Origin: Microcebus murinus
Taxonomy: Eukaryota > Chordata > Mammalia > Primates > Cheirogaleidae
DNA length: 64,000 nt
Direction: 5' to 3'
NCBI RefSeq assembly: GCF_040939455.1
Contig: NC_134129.1
Coordinates: forward strand, 16,440,001 to 16,504,000
Each line of letters starts with the position of its first letter. Position 1 is the first letter of the stretch. The notes beneath the pieces were generated by a model, which saw only the letters and a list, made by a program, of their open reading frames with translations, did not search any database and had not been told where the DNA came from. Made by a program: the position numbers and the translations under genes. Positions 12,650 to 24,070 of this stretch are shown here, piece by piece.

Positions 12650-12735
12650 AAAAATGGTATCTGACTTATCTTGGCATGCTCTGCAGCCCTGGCACACAGT
12701 AGTTGCTGAGAAAACACTCATGAACTTCTATCAAA
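12650..12735 (+). repeat. LINE 3-prime-end relic (L2-like)
   Basis: CTTCTTGAGATGAAAAATGG, TGCAGCCCTGGCACACAGTAG and a degenerate GTTGCTGAGAAAACACTCATGAA follow the order of an L2-type 3-prime end (GGCACATAGTAGGTGCTCAATAAA in younger copies). Confidence 0.6.
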
Positions 12736-13242
12736 AATTCAGAGTCATGCTGGAACTTGTGCCGTCATTATCAGTCACAAAAGGGGCAGAATTAGATTCT
12801 TATCATTGAGCTTTCCCTTGATGCACAAAGTGGAAGGTACAAGTAGTTTAAAAATCTTATATGTGAGCAGCAACTGTAAGAAAACTTCATACTTTTTTTC
12901 ACTTTCAATTGCCCAGGGAAGGGAGGGCAGTGTCTTAGGAGAAATTATTTCTTGGTGATCTGCACAGCACTTTTTAAAAAATCTCCACCTCCTGTCTCCC
13001 TCACCGATCCATCCACTGTCTTTGGTATTTTCCTTATTTGATTGGAAATTCCCAAGTGTGTTCAGGGCTTTGTTCTAGAATGGGTGAACATAGCTGGAAT
13101 TGCAGAGCGGCATCTGTTGAATATTTGGAGAAACTTTTTAAAACCTAGCTCCATCCTAGCCTGGTAACTTTGACCCAGAATTCCAGGCAGACACTTGGAC
13201 CTTCTAAAATCATAAACGATTGATATTTGTGTTCCTCCACTA

Positions 13243-13582
13243 ATTTTTTTTTTTTTTTTTTTGAGACAGAGTCTCGCTTTGTTGCCCAGGCTAGCGTGAG
13301 TACCGTGGCGTCAGCCTAGCTCACAGCAACCTCCAACTCCTGGGCTCGAGTGATCCTCCTGCCTCAGCCTCCCGAGTAGCTGGGACTACAGGCATGCGCC
13401 ACCATGCCCGGCTAATTTTTTCTATATATATATATTAGTTGGCCAATTAATTTATTTCTATTTATAGTAGAGACAGGGTCTCGCTCTTGCTCAGGCTGGT
13501 TTCAAACTCCTGATATGAGCAATCCGCCCACCTCAGCTTCCCAGAGTACTAGGATTACAGGTGTGAGCCACCGCGCCTGGTC
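13243..13582 (-). mobile_element. Dimeric lemur-type Alu
   Basis: A T18 head, then GAGACAGAGTCTCGCTTTG, and an end at CCGCGCCTGGTC. The linker carries TATATATATATTAGTTGG. A few bases of the left arm are lost near 13513 (TGATATGAGC in place of TGACCTTGAGC). Confidence 0.95.
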
Positions 13583-13962
13583 ATTTTTTTTAAATGCAAA
13601 AAATTTGCATCTGGCATTTTGCAATCTTCTAAAGGAAGTTTTCCAGACACTTTTTGGGGTGTGATTTCTTAATAGAATAAAACTGCCAGGGTTTTGTAAT
13701 ATGCTTCTAGGTGGTACTAGATACCTCTCCAAAACACCCTCAAATTTATCAATCCTCAAATCCCCCAAATCACAAAGATGATGTTAGCATTTCATTATAA
13801 ATGCATTTGGCATCCTCAGTAACTTGAAAGGCTTCTATTTTAGTATTTAGAAGGAAACATGATGCTAATTAATAAAATAAGGAACTAAGCACCATGCCCA
13901 GTGAAATAAATATTTATTGGAAATAAATAAAATGACTTTGCTGTAGTGGGAAGGTTCTAAAC

Positions 13963-14153
13963 CAGGGGTCCTCAAACTTTTTAAACAAGGGGCCAGTTCA
14001 CTGTCCCTTAGACTGTTGGAGAGTGCCCACTGTGGGCCCAGGAGGAGTCGGCTGCTAAGCAGGACAAGCAGCGGTGGCAAAAACAGGGGGCGGGCCAGAT
14101 AAATGTCCTCAGAGGGCCGCATGTGGCCCATGGGCCATAGTTTGAGATGCCTG
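13963..14153 (+). mobile_element. hAT-type non-autonomous DNA transposon (MITE)
   Basis: The 191-bp unit has imperfect inverted ends CAGGGGTCCTCAAACT and, reversed from the far end, CAGGCATCTCAAACT. The interior has GGGGCCAGTTCACTGTCCCT and GGGGGCGGGCCAGATAAATG, which I associate with a mammalian hAT non-autonomous family, but I do not name the subfamily. The 8-bp flanks do not match cleanly. Confidence 0.7.
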
Positions 14154-16114
14154 TAAAACTATATTCTGAAGAATGCTACATGTGTTCATATATTTTCCCT
14201 CAAACATGCTCAATACCATGTCCAGGTCTCCAGACCCAGGTGGGAGCAAGGCAAGGATTACCCCTAATGCCACGGAGCAGTCTTGCAGTCGAACAATATT
14301 AAATAAGTATTTTATGATCGATACCCTTTAAACCCCAGGAGAAATTTTAAAACTTAAATTGTCTGCAGCTTAAATATATGGCTCCCAATTAAATGAGTGA
14401 GTTGTGTTTTTAAATCCTCGTGTCCTGCTCAGAATTCCCTACAGCTTTTTTTTTTTTAAAGCTATAAAATGTGTTCCTGGCGACAGAATTCAGCTTAATA
14501 AGTTTCAGAAGGTTTTGATAGTTCATTCACACTTTAGCTTATAAAAGGTGTAGGCAAGTAAGCAAAATGATTGTTTTCCCCATCTCCTACATTATTGGGA
14601 AGGGTACAAAATCCAGCTGCGTTTCATTAAAGTTGTTTTGGAAAGTTGAAGACAGCCATGAGTTAAAGAGGACTCGAGATTAAAAACTTGGAACCTAAGG
14701 TTAAACATCACACATGGCTCTGTGTGCCTCTCTCCTCTTATATTATGATGATAAATGACTTTAGGCGATTGCTGACCCAAGTTTGTCACTGATGATTCAG
14801 CAACAAGAAGATCTACTTGGCCTTGTTTAGCATTCTGAGTGTATAGGCAATTTCCCATCCATTCACACCACGAATGGTCATAGAGTGGTCACTCTTAGGG
14901 CCTGTACACCCCCTGGTGACGCTGGTGTCAGAGCAGCTTCAGCCTTTGCAAGTTCCTTTGTGACTCTAGTCCCATTGGAAAGCAATCCATTCCAGCGTCA
15001 ATCACCCCGTGGTTCTTTTGTTTCCCCGATAAAGAATCAAAACTGGGTTGGATCCTCACGGCAGTGTTCGCAGGACACCCTTGACAATGGTGGCCTCCTG
15101 GCACCGGGTTGAGGTCGTGATTTTATAGAGCAGCAGAAAAAAGTTACTCGCAAAGACAAGCCAGCACTCGAATTCTTTAATGTGTTAACGTCAGTGATTT
15201 TAATAGTATACGTGTTCTTCAATATCAATGCTTTTGTTTCACTATGAATATATCTGACATAGCCTCCGCCTGTCCCAGAGTTAGAGTTTGACAAAAACTG
15301 CCTTTGGAGGAATTTACCCATTGGGGTCATGTTTGCACCCATTTCATTGACTTGCCAATTGGGGACCTGCATAGGCAACAACGGGTAGGCCTGAACTATG
15401 CTGTTTGGACGGTCTGCAATTCCCTTATATCTTCCTTCGTGTGCACAAGCTGCTTTGCAGAGAAGAAGTGGTGAACAGATAACCCTATTCACTCACCCAG
15501 AACACTACGGGGAGTCAATATCCGGAATGAGGCGTTCTCTTAGGAAAAGAGATGGCCAACAAAACAGTCTGCACTCTCTAGGACAGACAGAAGATACCAT
15601 ATGGGGCGTCAGTCTTAGTGAGGGCCTATTTACCGGCAGACAAGGACATTAGATGTACTCCTAAAGCAAATATAAATGTTTCTTTTTCCATAGTCTAGGG
15701 AATGAAACCAAACCAGAAAAAAAAGGGGGAGGATTTGTGATTCGAGTTCTGCCTGGTTTTTCCAGCAGAGGGCGCCATTTTCATGGTCTAGATGGGTTTC
15801 AAAGTCCCCAGACCTAGGAACTGTTAGGCTCCGTGAATTAGAACAGACGAATTATTGAAGGGACCCTGGAAACCGAGCCCTCAGCCCCTGGAACTGAGAA
15901 CAGACCCTCTCTACAAGCCACTTTATTCTGTAGATAAAGAAAAATAGCAATTGTCTAGAAAATATAGGTTGTTCAAGCAGTTTAACTTAATGTACCCACT
16001 AAGCTAGGGTAAATACATCTCCTTTGAACATTTATACGCACATGTATACATACACACACACATACAATATTACAGTTTTAAAGTTGTTTTGCCACTTTAA
16101 AATGTGGCTTTTCA
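14154..16114. other. Single-copy sequence; one CTCF-like motif inside
   Basis: No gene or clear repeat. The candidate CTCF site (15762-15776) is listed separately. A short CA-rich run lies at about 16046-16062. Confidence 0.4.
15762..15776 (+). promoter_or_regulatory. Candidate CTCF binding motif
   Basis: CCAGCAGAGGGCGCC matches every position of the commonly used CTCF core CCASYAGRKGGCRS. It lies in unique DNA, not inside a recognised repeat. Motif match alone does not prove occupancy. Confidence 0.6.
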
Positions 16115-16125
16115 CCTCTTTCAAA

Positions 16126-16439
16126 TTTTTTTCTTTTTGAAACAGAGTCTCACTCTGTTGCCTGGGCTAGAGTGAGTGCCGTGGCGTCAGCCTAGCTCAC
16201 AGCAACCTCAAACTCCTGGGCTCAAGCGATCCTCCTGCCTCAGCCTCCCCAGTAGCTGGGACTACAGGCATGCGCCACCATGCCTGGCTAATTTTCTCTC
16301 TATATTTTTAGTTGGCCAATTAATTTCTTTCTATTTTTTTAGTACAGACAGGGTCTCACTCTTGCTCAGGCTGGTTTCGAACTCCTGACCTCGAGCCTCC
16401 CAGAATGCTAGGATTACAGGTGTGAGCCACCACGCCCTG
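16126..16439 (-). mobile_element. Lemur-type Alu, deleted left arm
   Basis: CCTCTTTCAAA flanks the element at 16115-16125 and 16440-16450. The left monomer lacks about 25 bp (TGACCTCGAGCCTCCCAGAA joins two normally separated words). Confidence 0.95.
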
Positions 16440-16512
16440 CCTCTTTCAAACTTTTAACGCCAATAAAAGAGTCATAAATGTTACTTCAAATCTCTGCTGT
16501 ATTGTGATTTTA

Positions 16513-16574
16513 TTTTTTTTTAATTTTTATTTATTTATTTTATTTTTCTTTGCCAAACACGAAGCTTCAGAACA
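16513..16574 (-). mobile_element. Short A-rich retro-insertion
   Basis: A 62-bp insert lies between perfect 15-bp copies of TGTATTGTGATTTTA (16498-16512 and 16575-16589). On the reverse strand it is a 27-nt head beginning TGTTCTGAAGCTTCGTG and ending GGCAAAG, then A-rich DNA patterned as (AAAT)n. The tail plus duplication indicate L1-type retrotransposition. The donor RNA is not recognised. Confidence 0.75.
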
Positions 16575-16589
16575 TGTATTGTGATTTTA

Positions 16590-17640
16590 GATGTATCCAT
16601 CCCTAAAACCGATTCGATGGGCATTGGAAATGACACACGCTTATACTGAACACTGAGTCTGGTCTCATAGGAGCTGGTGTTCTTACGTGGCTCGGCAGAG
16701 TTATGGTGCCCTTTTGTTCCTTCACTTGTGAACTTTGTACCTTATATTGTCCAGCAAGCATCCGGGTCTTATTTTGAAGGCATGGAAACAATTTTACCTT
16801 GTGTGGATCTAACCATAACACTGTCAAAAGCCATCGCAGGAAAGCAAGGGGTCAAGCAGTTCTCACTGGAGCTCAACAAAAATAACCTCTGCGAGAATAA
16901 GGAATGCTGATTGGAAATGATGCCCAATGGACAAGCAAGAGAATGGATCTTCCAAAAGTATTTCTTGCTCCATGGGGATCATTATTTTGACTATTTATGC
17001 CATGTACATCTCCCTAAAATAAATTGGGATGAAGCATAGGTAGATATAGTAAAGGTTGCTACTTGTCCGGTGTCTTGATTGCTATGTGTGCAGACTTCAG
17101 AGAGCTGCTGAATAATTTTGAACAGCAGAGGGCAGTAGAGGGGTGTCTGAGCGCATAGCTGGCACAAGACGCTTGCAAACAAAATAAGTCGTATTCTCCT
17201 AAGAGCATGTTCACTTTCCACTGACAGTGAAAGACTTTGAAATATGTTACAAATGCATCCACTTTTAAATAGTGGGTAAATAACATCTGAGCAATAAGCT
17301 GTCAAATAGGAATGCTAGTATTTATACTGATAAACTGTTTCCTTATTGTAAGTTAAAGCTATTTACTTTGGAAGAGTGGAAAAAAATCAGTAACAAATTC
17401 TGTACAAGCTTTGGCTCGTCAGTAATAGCTATAATTCAAAGCAGGCCGCTGACCAGGCATACAGAAGAGTCATCAAACTCAATGTAGTTTCAGTGAATGC
17501 CCAACATTCAAGACATTTGCATTAATTTACCAATAAATGTGTCTGTCATTATGCAGTCAAACTAGCCTTTGTACAAATGGCGTCAGAATTCTGCTCTGTT
17601 TCCCTTAGCAGCTCTACTTGAGTGGTAGTGACAGTGGCAG
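16590..17640. other. Single-copy sequence; weak CTCF-like motif
   Basis: ACAGCAGAGGGCAG at 17122-17135 matches the CTCF core at all but the first base. Nothing else recognised. Confidence 0.4.
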
Positions 17641-17799
17641 TGATATTAACATTATAACATCATGTTTGCCTCACCACCACCCCCATGCTTACTCTGGGCC
17701 AGACCCATGCAATGCGAACATCGTACTGCTTTCATTTCTAGTCTCCCATAGCCACATGTCCAAAGCCAGGTTCTTGATTCTTTGTCCTTATGTTTTTCC

Positions 17800-17914
17800 A
17801 TCTCATAAATAGTAGCACCATCCACCCAAGCCAGAGACGTAAGAGTCACCATGGATCCCTCCCTCTTCCATACTCTCACAGGTTCTTTTAATCCCAATGC
17901 TAAAATATATCTCT
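17800..17914 (+). repeat. Old LINE 3-prime-region fragment, left part
   Basis: AGTAGCACCATCCACCCAAG and GAGTCACCATGGATCCCTCC resemble the 3-prime region of an old mammalian LINE (L1M or L2 type; I cannot separate them without alignment). The match resumes after the trimeric Alu. Confidence 0.55.
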
Positions 17915-18409
17915 GGCCAGGCGCGGTGGCTCACGCCTGTCATCCTAGCACTCTGGGAGGCCGAGGCGGGAGGATTGCTCGAGGTCAGGAGTTCAAAACC
18001 AGCCTGAGCAAGAGCAAGACCCCGTCTCTACTAAAAATAGAGAGAAATTAATTGGCCAACTAATATATATAGAAAAAATTAGCCAGGCATGGTGGTGCAT
18101 GCCTGTAGTCCCAGCTACTCGGGAGGCTGAGGCCAGAGGATAGCTTGAGCTTAGGAGTTTGAGACCAGCCTGAGCAAGAGTGAGACCCCATCTCTACTAT
18201 AAATAGAAAGAAATTAATTGGCCAACTAACAATATACAGAAAAAACAAGCCGGGCGTGGTGGCACATGCTTGTAGTCCCAGCTACTCGGGGAGACTGAGG
18301 CAGGAGGATCGCTTGAGCCCAGGAGTTTGAGGTTGCTGTGAGCTAGGCTGATGCCACGGCACTCTAGCCTGGGCAACAAGAGTGAGACTCTGTCTCAATA
18401 AAAATAAAA
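17915..18409 (+). mobile_element. Trimeric lemur-type Alu
   Basis: About 495 bp contains three arms: a left monomer with linker, then a part-right arm that jumps back into left-arm sequence (GTTTGAGACCAGCCTGAGCA near 18158), a second linker, and a full right arm. The perfect 14-bp duplication TAAAATATATCTCT at 17901-17914 and 18410-18423 encloses the whole structure. It therefore looks like one insertion of an already trimeric RNA, or an internal duplication after insertion, and not two independent Alus. Confidence 0.9.
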
Positions 18410-18420
18410 TAAAATATATC

Positions 18421-18690
18421 TCTAATCCACTCCCTTATTTCCAACTCCACTGTCACTCTGTCGCCTGGGCCTCCATCGTCTCACACCTGCCCCATGGGGA
18501 GCGCCTCCAACTGGTCTTTCTCCCCCCAGTGGCAGGGTGACATGGATATGTGACAACATGGATCAGATCGTAGCATTCGCCCGCTGCCCATCCGCCCTGG
18601 AATGCAACCCCAACCCTTGACAGTGGCCCGCCAAGCCCTGACCATCTCTCCTCCCTCGTCCTGCTCCCACTCGAACATTCTTTCTGACTC
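18421..18690 (+). repeat. Old LINE 3-prime-region fragment, right part
   Basis: The text continues past the Alu with AATCCACTCCCTTATTTCC, CTCCAACTGGTCTTTC and CATGGATCAGATCGTAGCA, the same word order as the LINE fragment upstream (17800-17914). Confidence 0.55.
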
Positions 18691-18775
18691 AGGAGGCTGG
18701 GTGATTTGGGAACGTCACTCAACCTTCCGGGCCTTGCTTTTCTCCTCTGTAAAATAGAGAGAAACACCAAACAGG
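18690..18775 (+). repeat. MIR fragment
   Basis: GGGAACGTCACTCAACCTTC and TCCTCTGTAAAATAGAGAGA are the middle MIR words. Confidence 0.55.
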
Positions 18776-18817
18776 GAGCTTGGTGCATCCTAGCAATGAC
18801 CTCCCTGTTTCCTTCAA

Positions 18818-18839
18818 AAAATAATAATAATAATAATAA
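18818..18839 (+). repeat. (AAT)n microsatellite
   Basis: About six AAT/ATA units in a row. Confidence 0.85.
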
Positions 18840-18959
18840 CAGTTCTCTTGAATATCTTTTAATAACCCTCTACCAAGCTCTGATCCTGAAATGCTCTGAG
18901 AGGTTAACCACATTGGAAAAATATTTTCCAAGCGTAGTGCAAGACTATAAAATGCTTTG

Positions 18960-20120
18960 AAATGGAGATGTGTAGATTAACCGGCAATGTTTTCAATTAA
19001 CAGGGAGATGTTTATACTGTGTGCAAAGCCTTGCAGCCTAAAATTACAGCAGGACAGCAGGCTTCATCTTTCTTAAAAAGTAAATTTACTGCTCTTTCAC
19101 TAGTTTCTGTTTGAATGCACCGGTTGCATGTGGGTTATATCCAAATAGGCATTCTAACTATGAAAAAGCACTTTTAACCTTTATTAAAACGGTGTTTTCA
19201 AGGTTTATTCTCTTCTCATCAACAGGACAGTGTTGTCAGGTCTCCAATTTCGGATTGTCAGGCGCCCAAACCAGAATTCTCCCATCGCTCATAGCAGATA
19301 ATAAATAATTGGATGTCTTTAAATCAGTCTACTACAGGAAATGCAGGTGAATTTTGAACTATGTTTATTTATAAACTGCAGCAACCCCACCCCAGTTCGA
19401 GCCAGTCCTGCACGCTTTGCTGAGTCTGTACCAGATCGGATCCCAGGCGCCATTCCAGTACAGGCTATGCAGTCGGGAGATCCCAGCCCGGCTCGCAAAA
19501 GGACTCACAGTCCAGCAGGAAGAACCATAGGCAAAAAAAATCAGGTCAGAAACCTGGGAAGGTAATAGAGGAAAGTGCTGCGTGCTCTGGGGTGACACAG
19601 TGTTTCTGTCATCGTGGAGAGATTAGGCAAAGTGCGATGGGTGAGTAGCTCCTACCTGGCAAAGAAGAAAACAGCGTTCTCGAAAAAGGAGTCAGGTGTG
19701 CAGAAACAAGAGGTGTATCTGGAGTGTCTTTTGGAGAAACGGCGGGAATTCAAGAGGATCTGTGTCCAGAGTCGAAGCTGGAAAGATAGTGAGGAACCAT
19801 CGGGGAAAAAGAAGTAAAACATAAAGAAAAATTAAAAAAAGAAACAAAAAATAATAATAATAATAAAGAGCTGGAAAGAGAGGCAAGCGCCATGTCATGA
19901 AGGACCTGATATGTCCTGCATTCTCTCCAAAGGGTTGGAAATGTATTCTGAAATACTACTACTAAAAAATAACAGCAGCTAACTTAGTCAACAACAGTAG
20001 CTAACTTCAAGAATCCTCACTAAGTCCACTTTGCATGCTAGAACCCATGGAATCCTTCAACGGCCGATGGGATTCCACGGCTCAAGTCCTACTCTAAACC
20101 CCTGTTGTTCGGCCTCCAGG
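18960..20120. other. Single-copy sequence with small AT tracts
   Basis: A second (AAT)n run lies at about 19848-19866. No gene or interspersed repeat recognised. Confidence 0.4.
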
Positions 20121-20137
20121 AGAAAAGAACCGTAGAA

Positions 20138-20330
20138 ATTGCGTGACCTTGGGCAAATGACTCAACAGCTCTGAACTTCATTTCATCATCTGTGAAATGG
20201 GCATGATTACAGTACCCGCCTCATTGAATTGTTGCAAGAACTAAACAAGCTAAGACATGTAAAATGCTTCGTTGGCGCTCTACACGGCCCATGGCACATG
20301 CCTGCTGTTGTCAACATCATCATTTTAGTT
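20138..20330 (+). repeat. MIR SINE relic
   Basis: CGTGACCTTGGGCAAATGAC, ATCATCTGTGAAATGGGCAT, CCTCATTGAATTGTTGCAAG and TAAAATGCTTCGTTGGCGC occur in MIR order. Confidence 0.85.
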
Positions 20331-20484
20331 AGTTTTTAAGATTTTAAGAAATGGGACACCGTTACTATATTTGCTTTGTCAGAGGTGGCTAAGAGGGCAG
20401 GGTGAAGGAGGGCTGGAGGCACGGCTGTCGTACTGCCGACTCCAGGGGACACGCGTCGCTTTGGGGTCAGTGTGACTGGTGCCC

Positions 20485-20612
20485 CTTGTAGATGAGAAAA
20501 CGAAAGCACAGAGAGGTAATGTAAGTGGCCCAACGTTGCCCAGCTCGTAAGTGGTGGAGCCAGGATTCAGATCGAGGCCGCCTGTGCTCAGAGTCAGTGC
20601 CACGATCTCAAC
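20485..20612 (-). repeat. MIR SINE relic, antisense
   Basis: GATGAGAAAACGAAAGCACAG, CCAGCTCGTAAGTGGTGGAG and CCAGGATTCAGATCGAGG are the reverse complement of the MIR 5-prime half. Confidence 0.8.
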
Positions 20613-20679
20613 TCTGTCCTGTCTGTCACGATAAAGAGCTGTGACGAGGTCTTGATGCTGGGAGGGTGGCTGGGCTCAC

Positions 20680-20702
20680 TCACCTGTCACCTGTCACCTG
20701 TC
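20680..20702 (+). repeat. Tandem CACCTGT heptamer
   Basis: Three consecutive 7-bp units (CACCTGT) create three adjacent CACCTG E-box words. A further CACCTG occurs near 20716. Functional meaning is unknown. Confidence 0.6.
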
Positions 20703-21394
20703 GGGGGAGCTCCCACACCTGTGACCCTCAGGGAGGCCCTCAAACCGATGCCTCGGTAAAGGGGCAGATTGTCACACGTCACAGGTGTTTGGGTCACTGG
20801 GAATGTCGGCTCCTTCAGTGCCAGGGGTCTGTTGCCATCCCAACTTTCCTGAGCCCACCTTTTTCTATGGTTGGTCAAGTTCAAGTTCACCTTTGGCTCC
20901 ACCAGATTTCCCACTGTGTCAGGAGGTGGAGCCCTGGGAGGTGACACTTCTAATTAAAGAGAAAGCTGGGGCAGGAGAGCCACGATTTCCCATGACTTCA
21001 AAGCAGGGAATCATTTTCTGCTTGAGGCTGGAAGACAAGAGAAATGCCTCCCCTAACAGATTTCCTTTATCAAAGTCACGGGTAACCTGCCAGGGAGGTA
21101 TTGCTTAATTTAAATACAATAGCAGCAACAGCTAAACGCCACCCTCGGTGCTTTCTTTTCTAAATCCTCCTGCCATAAGTTCACATCTGCACAGGACTAG
21201 AATCTTAGAAACAACTGTTTTCTTCCACATTTCTTGAGCATTCTATACTCTTTAAACATTTGTATAAGTGGAAAAATTATAACTATATTAAAGAAAACTG
21301 CCCCTTTTAGAAAAGCTAACAATGATTTTGATTTTTGCGTGGTATCTTCCAGCTCAGTCTCGCACCATTAATGTTTTCCATGATGGTCCATGCG

Positions 21395-21650
21395 GTTCGT
21401 ATCAGTCAGGAGAGGCTGGGTTTTGATCCAGTAACACCACCCCCAAATCCCAGGGGCTCTACACAACTCGGATTCTCATCTCACTCATGCTGCACCTCTG
21501 AGGGCTCTGCTTATCATAGTCACTCCAACTCAGACCCGGGGGTCACACCCGATCAGGACACACACACTTCCGCAATCGCTGAGGCAGGGCGAAGAGAAAC
21601 AGCACACAGCACACAGCCTCCTCCCAAAAGCCCTGCCTCGAAGTGACACC
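21395..21650 (+). repeat. Unassigned old interspersed repeat, copy 1
   Basis: TATCAGTCAGGAGAGGCTGG, the ACCACCCCCAAATCCCAGGGG stretch and CTCTACACAACTC resemble two other places in the window (40064 and 52331). The shared scheme is a TCAGTCAGGAAAGG-like start, a short AACAAA(C)AACCCC-like word and a decayed CTCAGTGGCTTAA-like word. I do not name the family. Confidence 0.45.
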
Positions 21651-21659
21651 TATCGTATC

Positions 21660-22617
21660 AGCTCACTTTCCACCAGCCAAAGCCAGTCACTTAGGCAAGC
21701 CAACTTCAGGGGGCGTAGCGTTGAACATCTACCATGTGTCTGGAAGAAGAAGCGATGGAATATTTGAGAATCGCCCTTATGAGTTCCATAAGGATGTTAC
21801 ATTCTACCATGGACTGTAATTTACTAAACCATTTTCATGCCAGTGGATATTTGGGCCGGAAGCAACGAGTTTATATATAATCTTAGAGCACATTGCAAAA
21901 GAAAAGATCATGCAGTGACACTTATTAAAGCACAGAAAGGCAGACTATTCAGGACCATCATGAAAGGTATAGAGGACCGCCACCACGGGTCTTGCAGTGG
22001 TGGAGAGAGATTTGGGCTCAACTCCAAAGACATCATGCGCCAGTGGGAATTGATAGCCAAGGAGCAAGCAGTGCAGAGCTCAGCGGATGGAAAGTCGCTC
22101 AGATAGGACGACAGGGAGGAAGGGGATTCTGCCTAAATGCATCTAACAGGATTCTTGCCAAGGTGATCAGACAGGGGGTGGTGAAGGAACCAAATCAGAT
22201 ATTGAGGATGAGAGGTTCTTGAGAAACTGACTTAGCTAAAACTGGATTTTACAAGAAAGTGCACAGATGGGCCTCTCAGAAGATGCAAAAGTCTGAAAAA
22301 AAAAATTTGGCCAAGCACAAAGGATCTTTGTCATGCATTTGAATGTGTTTTATGGCATCATCACCAAGTAACATTTGGCTGCACTCACGTGAGATGGTTT
22401 GTGCACGCTGAACACATGCACACACGTGCACACACACATGCACACTCACCCAGACATACACAGTCTGCTACCAGCACCAGCAGCTTCCTCACCATGGTCT
22501 AATTTTGTCTTAGAGCTGTGGAGGTACAAATCAGAGATCTTGTCTCGCCCACTTCCCTGTGGCTAAGTTCCTAGCCACCTCTGTGCAGTCTTCCTCTTTT
22601 GCAGTAAAGAATTTATG
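21660..22617. other. Single-copy sequence, (CA)-rich patch
   Basis: A compound GCACACACG-like purine/pyrimidine alternating patch lies at about 22409-22446. No coding evidence. Confidence 0.4.
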
Positions 22618-22946
22618 GGCCGGGGCACAGTGGCTCACTCCTGTAATCCTAGCACTCTGGGAGGCCGAGGTGGGAGGATCGCTTAAGGTCAGGAGTTCGA
22701 AACCAGCCTGAGCAAGAGCGAGACCTTGTCTCTACTAAAAATAGGAAGAAATTAGCTGGACAACTAAAAATACATAGAAAAAATTAGCTGAGGAGTGTGG
22801 TGCATGCCTGTAGTCCCAGCTGCTAGGGAGGCTGAGGCAGGAGGATCACTCGAGCCCAGGAGTTTGAGGTTGCTGTGAGCTAGGCTGATGCCACGGCACT
22901 CTAGCTCAGGCAACAGAGTGAGACTCTGTCTCCAAAAAAAAAAAAA
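22618..22946 (+). mobile_element. Dimeric lemur-type Alu
   Basis: Starts GGCCGGGGCACAGTGGCTCAC and ends in about thirteen A. Its linker reads GAAATTAGCTGGACAACTAA, more diverged than neighbours. Confidence 0.95.
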
Positions 22947-23003
22947 GTATTTGTAATAGTGTCTATCTTCCATGTCAGCCAGTTGCAACTGCATAAATGC
23001 TGA

Positions 23004-23042
23004 GCACACACACACAAATACGCAAACACACGCGCACACACC
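23004..23042 (+). repeat. (CA)n imperfect microsatellite
   Basis: CACACACACACAAATACGCAAACACACGCGCACACA-like alternation over about 38 bp. Confidence 0.75.
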
Positions 23043-23884
23043 TAGGGCCCCAGATTGGAAGAGCAGACACTAACAAAGCCCAACTCCACCATGGAAGCAG
23101 ATGTTTAGATTTAGACTCCTCCGATGTAGACGCAGGGTGTTGTCCTTGGTACCTTGTCTCCTCCCTGCTGCAGCCTCTGACTTTGTGCCTTGGACCAAGA
23201 AAGTCCTGGGTGCCCGGCATTGGGAATGCCAAGCAAGAGCCCTCTGCGCCCGGCCGAGTGCCCATATCCTCAGCCCTCCGCAGCCCCGCAGGCGGCCGTC
23301 CGCGTCCCAATGAGAACAGAGGTGAGCTCAAAGACACAAGGAGGAAGCGCTGACAGTTGCGTCTTCCCTGCGAAGGCGGTGGCGTTTCCCGACTGTGACA
23401 TGCCCTCCACTAAGCCAGGTCAAAGGACTGCCGTGGCTTTTGAATTGAGTTGCTGCATATTGCAAACCTTCTAGATGATACAATGGGAGTGGTATAGCTG
23501 GTAGTTGCCTAATTCCATTTCCCTAAAAAAACGAGTGACCCAGAGGACTCCGGCTGACGTTCTACTGGAGCTGGGGAGGGGGCAGGATCTTGCAGATCGG
23601 GGCTGGAGGCACAGGCCCTGGAGCCCAGAGGTGGGCAAAGGGCAGAAACCGCTCGGGCACGGCTCGGGGGAGCACTGTCCCCACCAAGCCCTCGCTGGCC
23701 AGCCAGGGCAATGGAGAGAGAGCCCACGTGGCACCACCAGCAGCTGTAGTCGCATGAGGAGATGTGGCCGTTTGGGAACATGTCAGAAGTGCGGAGAACT
23801 GAGCCACCTCCCCCACGGAAGGAAAGCCAGGACCAGCAGGAGCGAAGAGACAATACAGGGCATTGGGGACCGCCTCCCTTCTGA

Positions 23885-24070
23885 TTCTGGGACTGCCACT
23901 GGTTAACTGTACTCCTTTGTCAAGTTATGCTCGAGTTTCCTAGCCTGTAAAAGGGCGTTAATAATAGTACCTACACCAAAGGGACATTGTGAGGACTAAA
24001 CAAGAGAACGTATAGAAAGTTCTTTAGGGACTACAAGAACTGCCAGGGAATAGGTGCTTTAAAAATGTTA
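23885..24070 (+). repeat. MIR SINE relic
   Basis: Contains CCACTGGTTAACTGTACTCC, CCTGTAAAAGGGCGTTAATA, AATAGTACCTACACCAAAGG and GAATAGGTGCTTTAAAAATG in MIR order. Confidence 0.8.

Noticed and set aside
13955..14161. 8-bp target-site duplication of the hAT-like element
   Set aside because: The flanks TTCTAAAC and TAAAACTA do not align; either mutated or my borders are off by a few bases.
18421..18640. Coding exon suggested by an open frame antisense to an old LINE
   Set aside because: The sequence follows the order of an old LINE 3-prime region and has no splice support.
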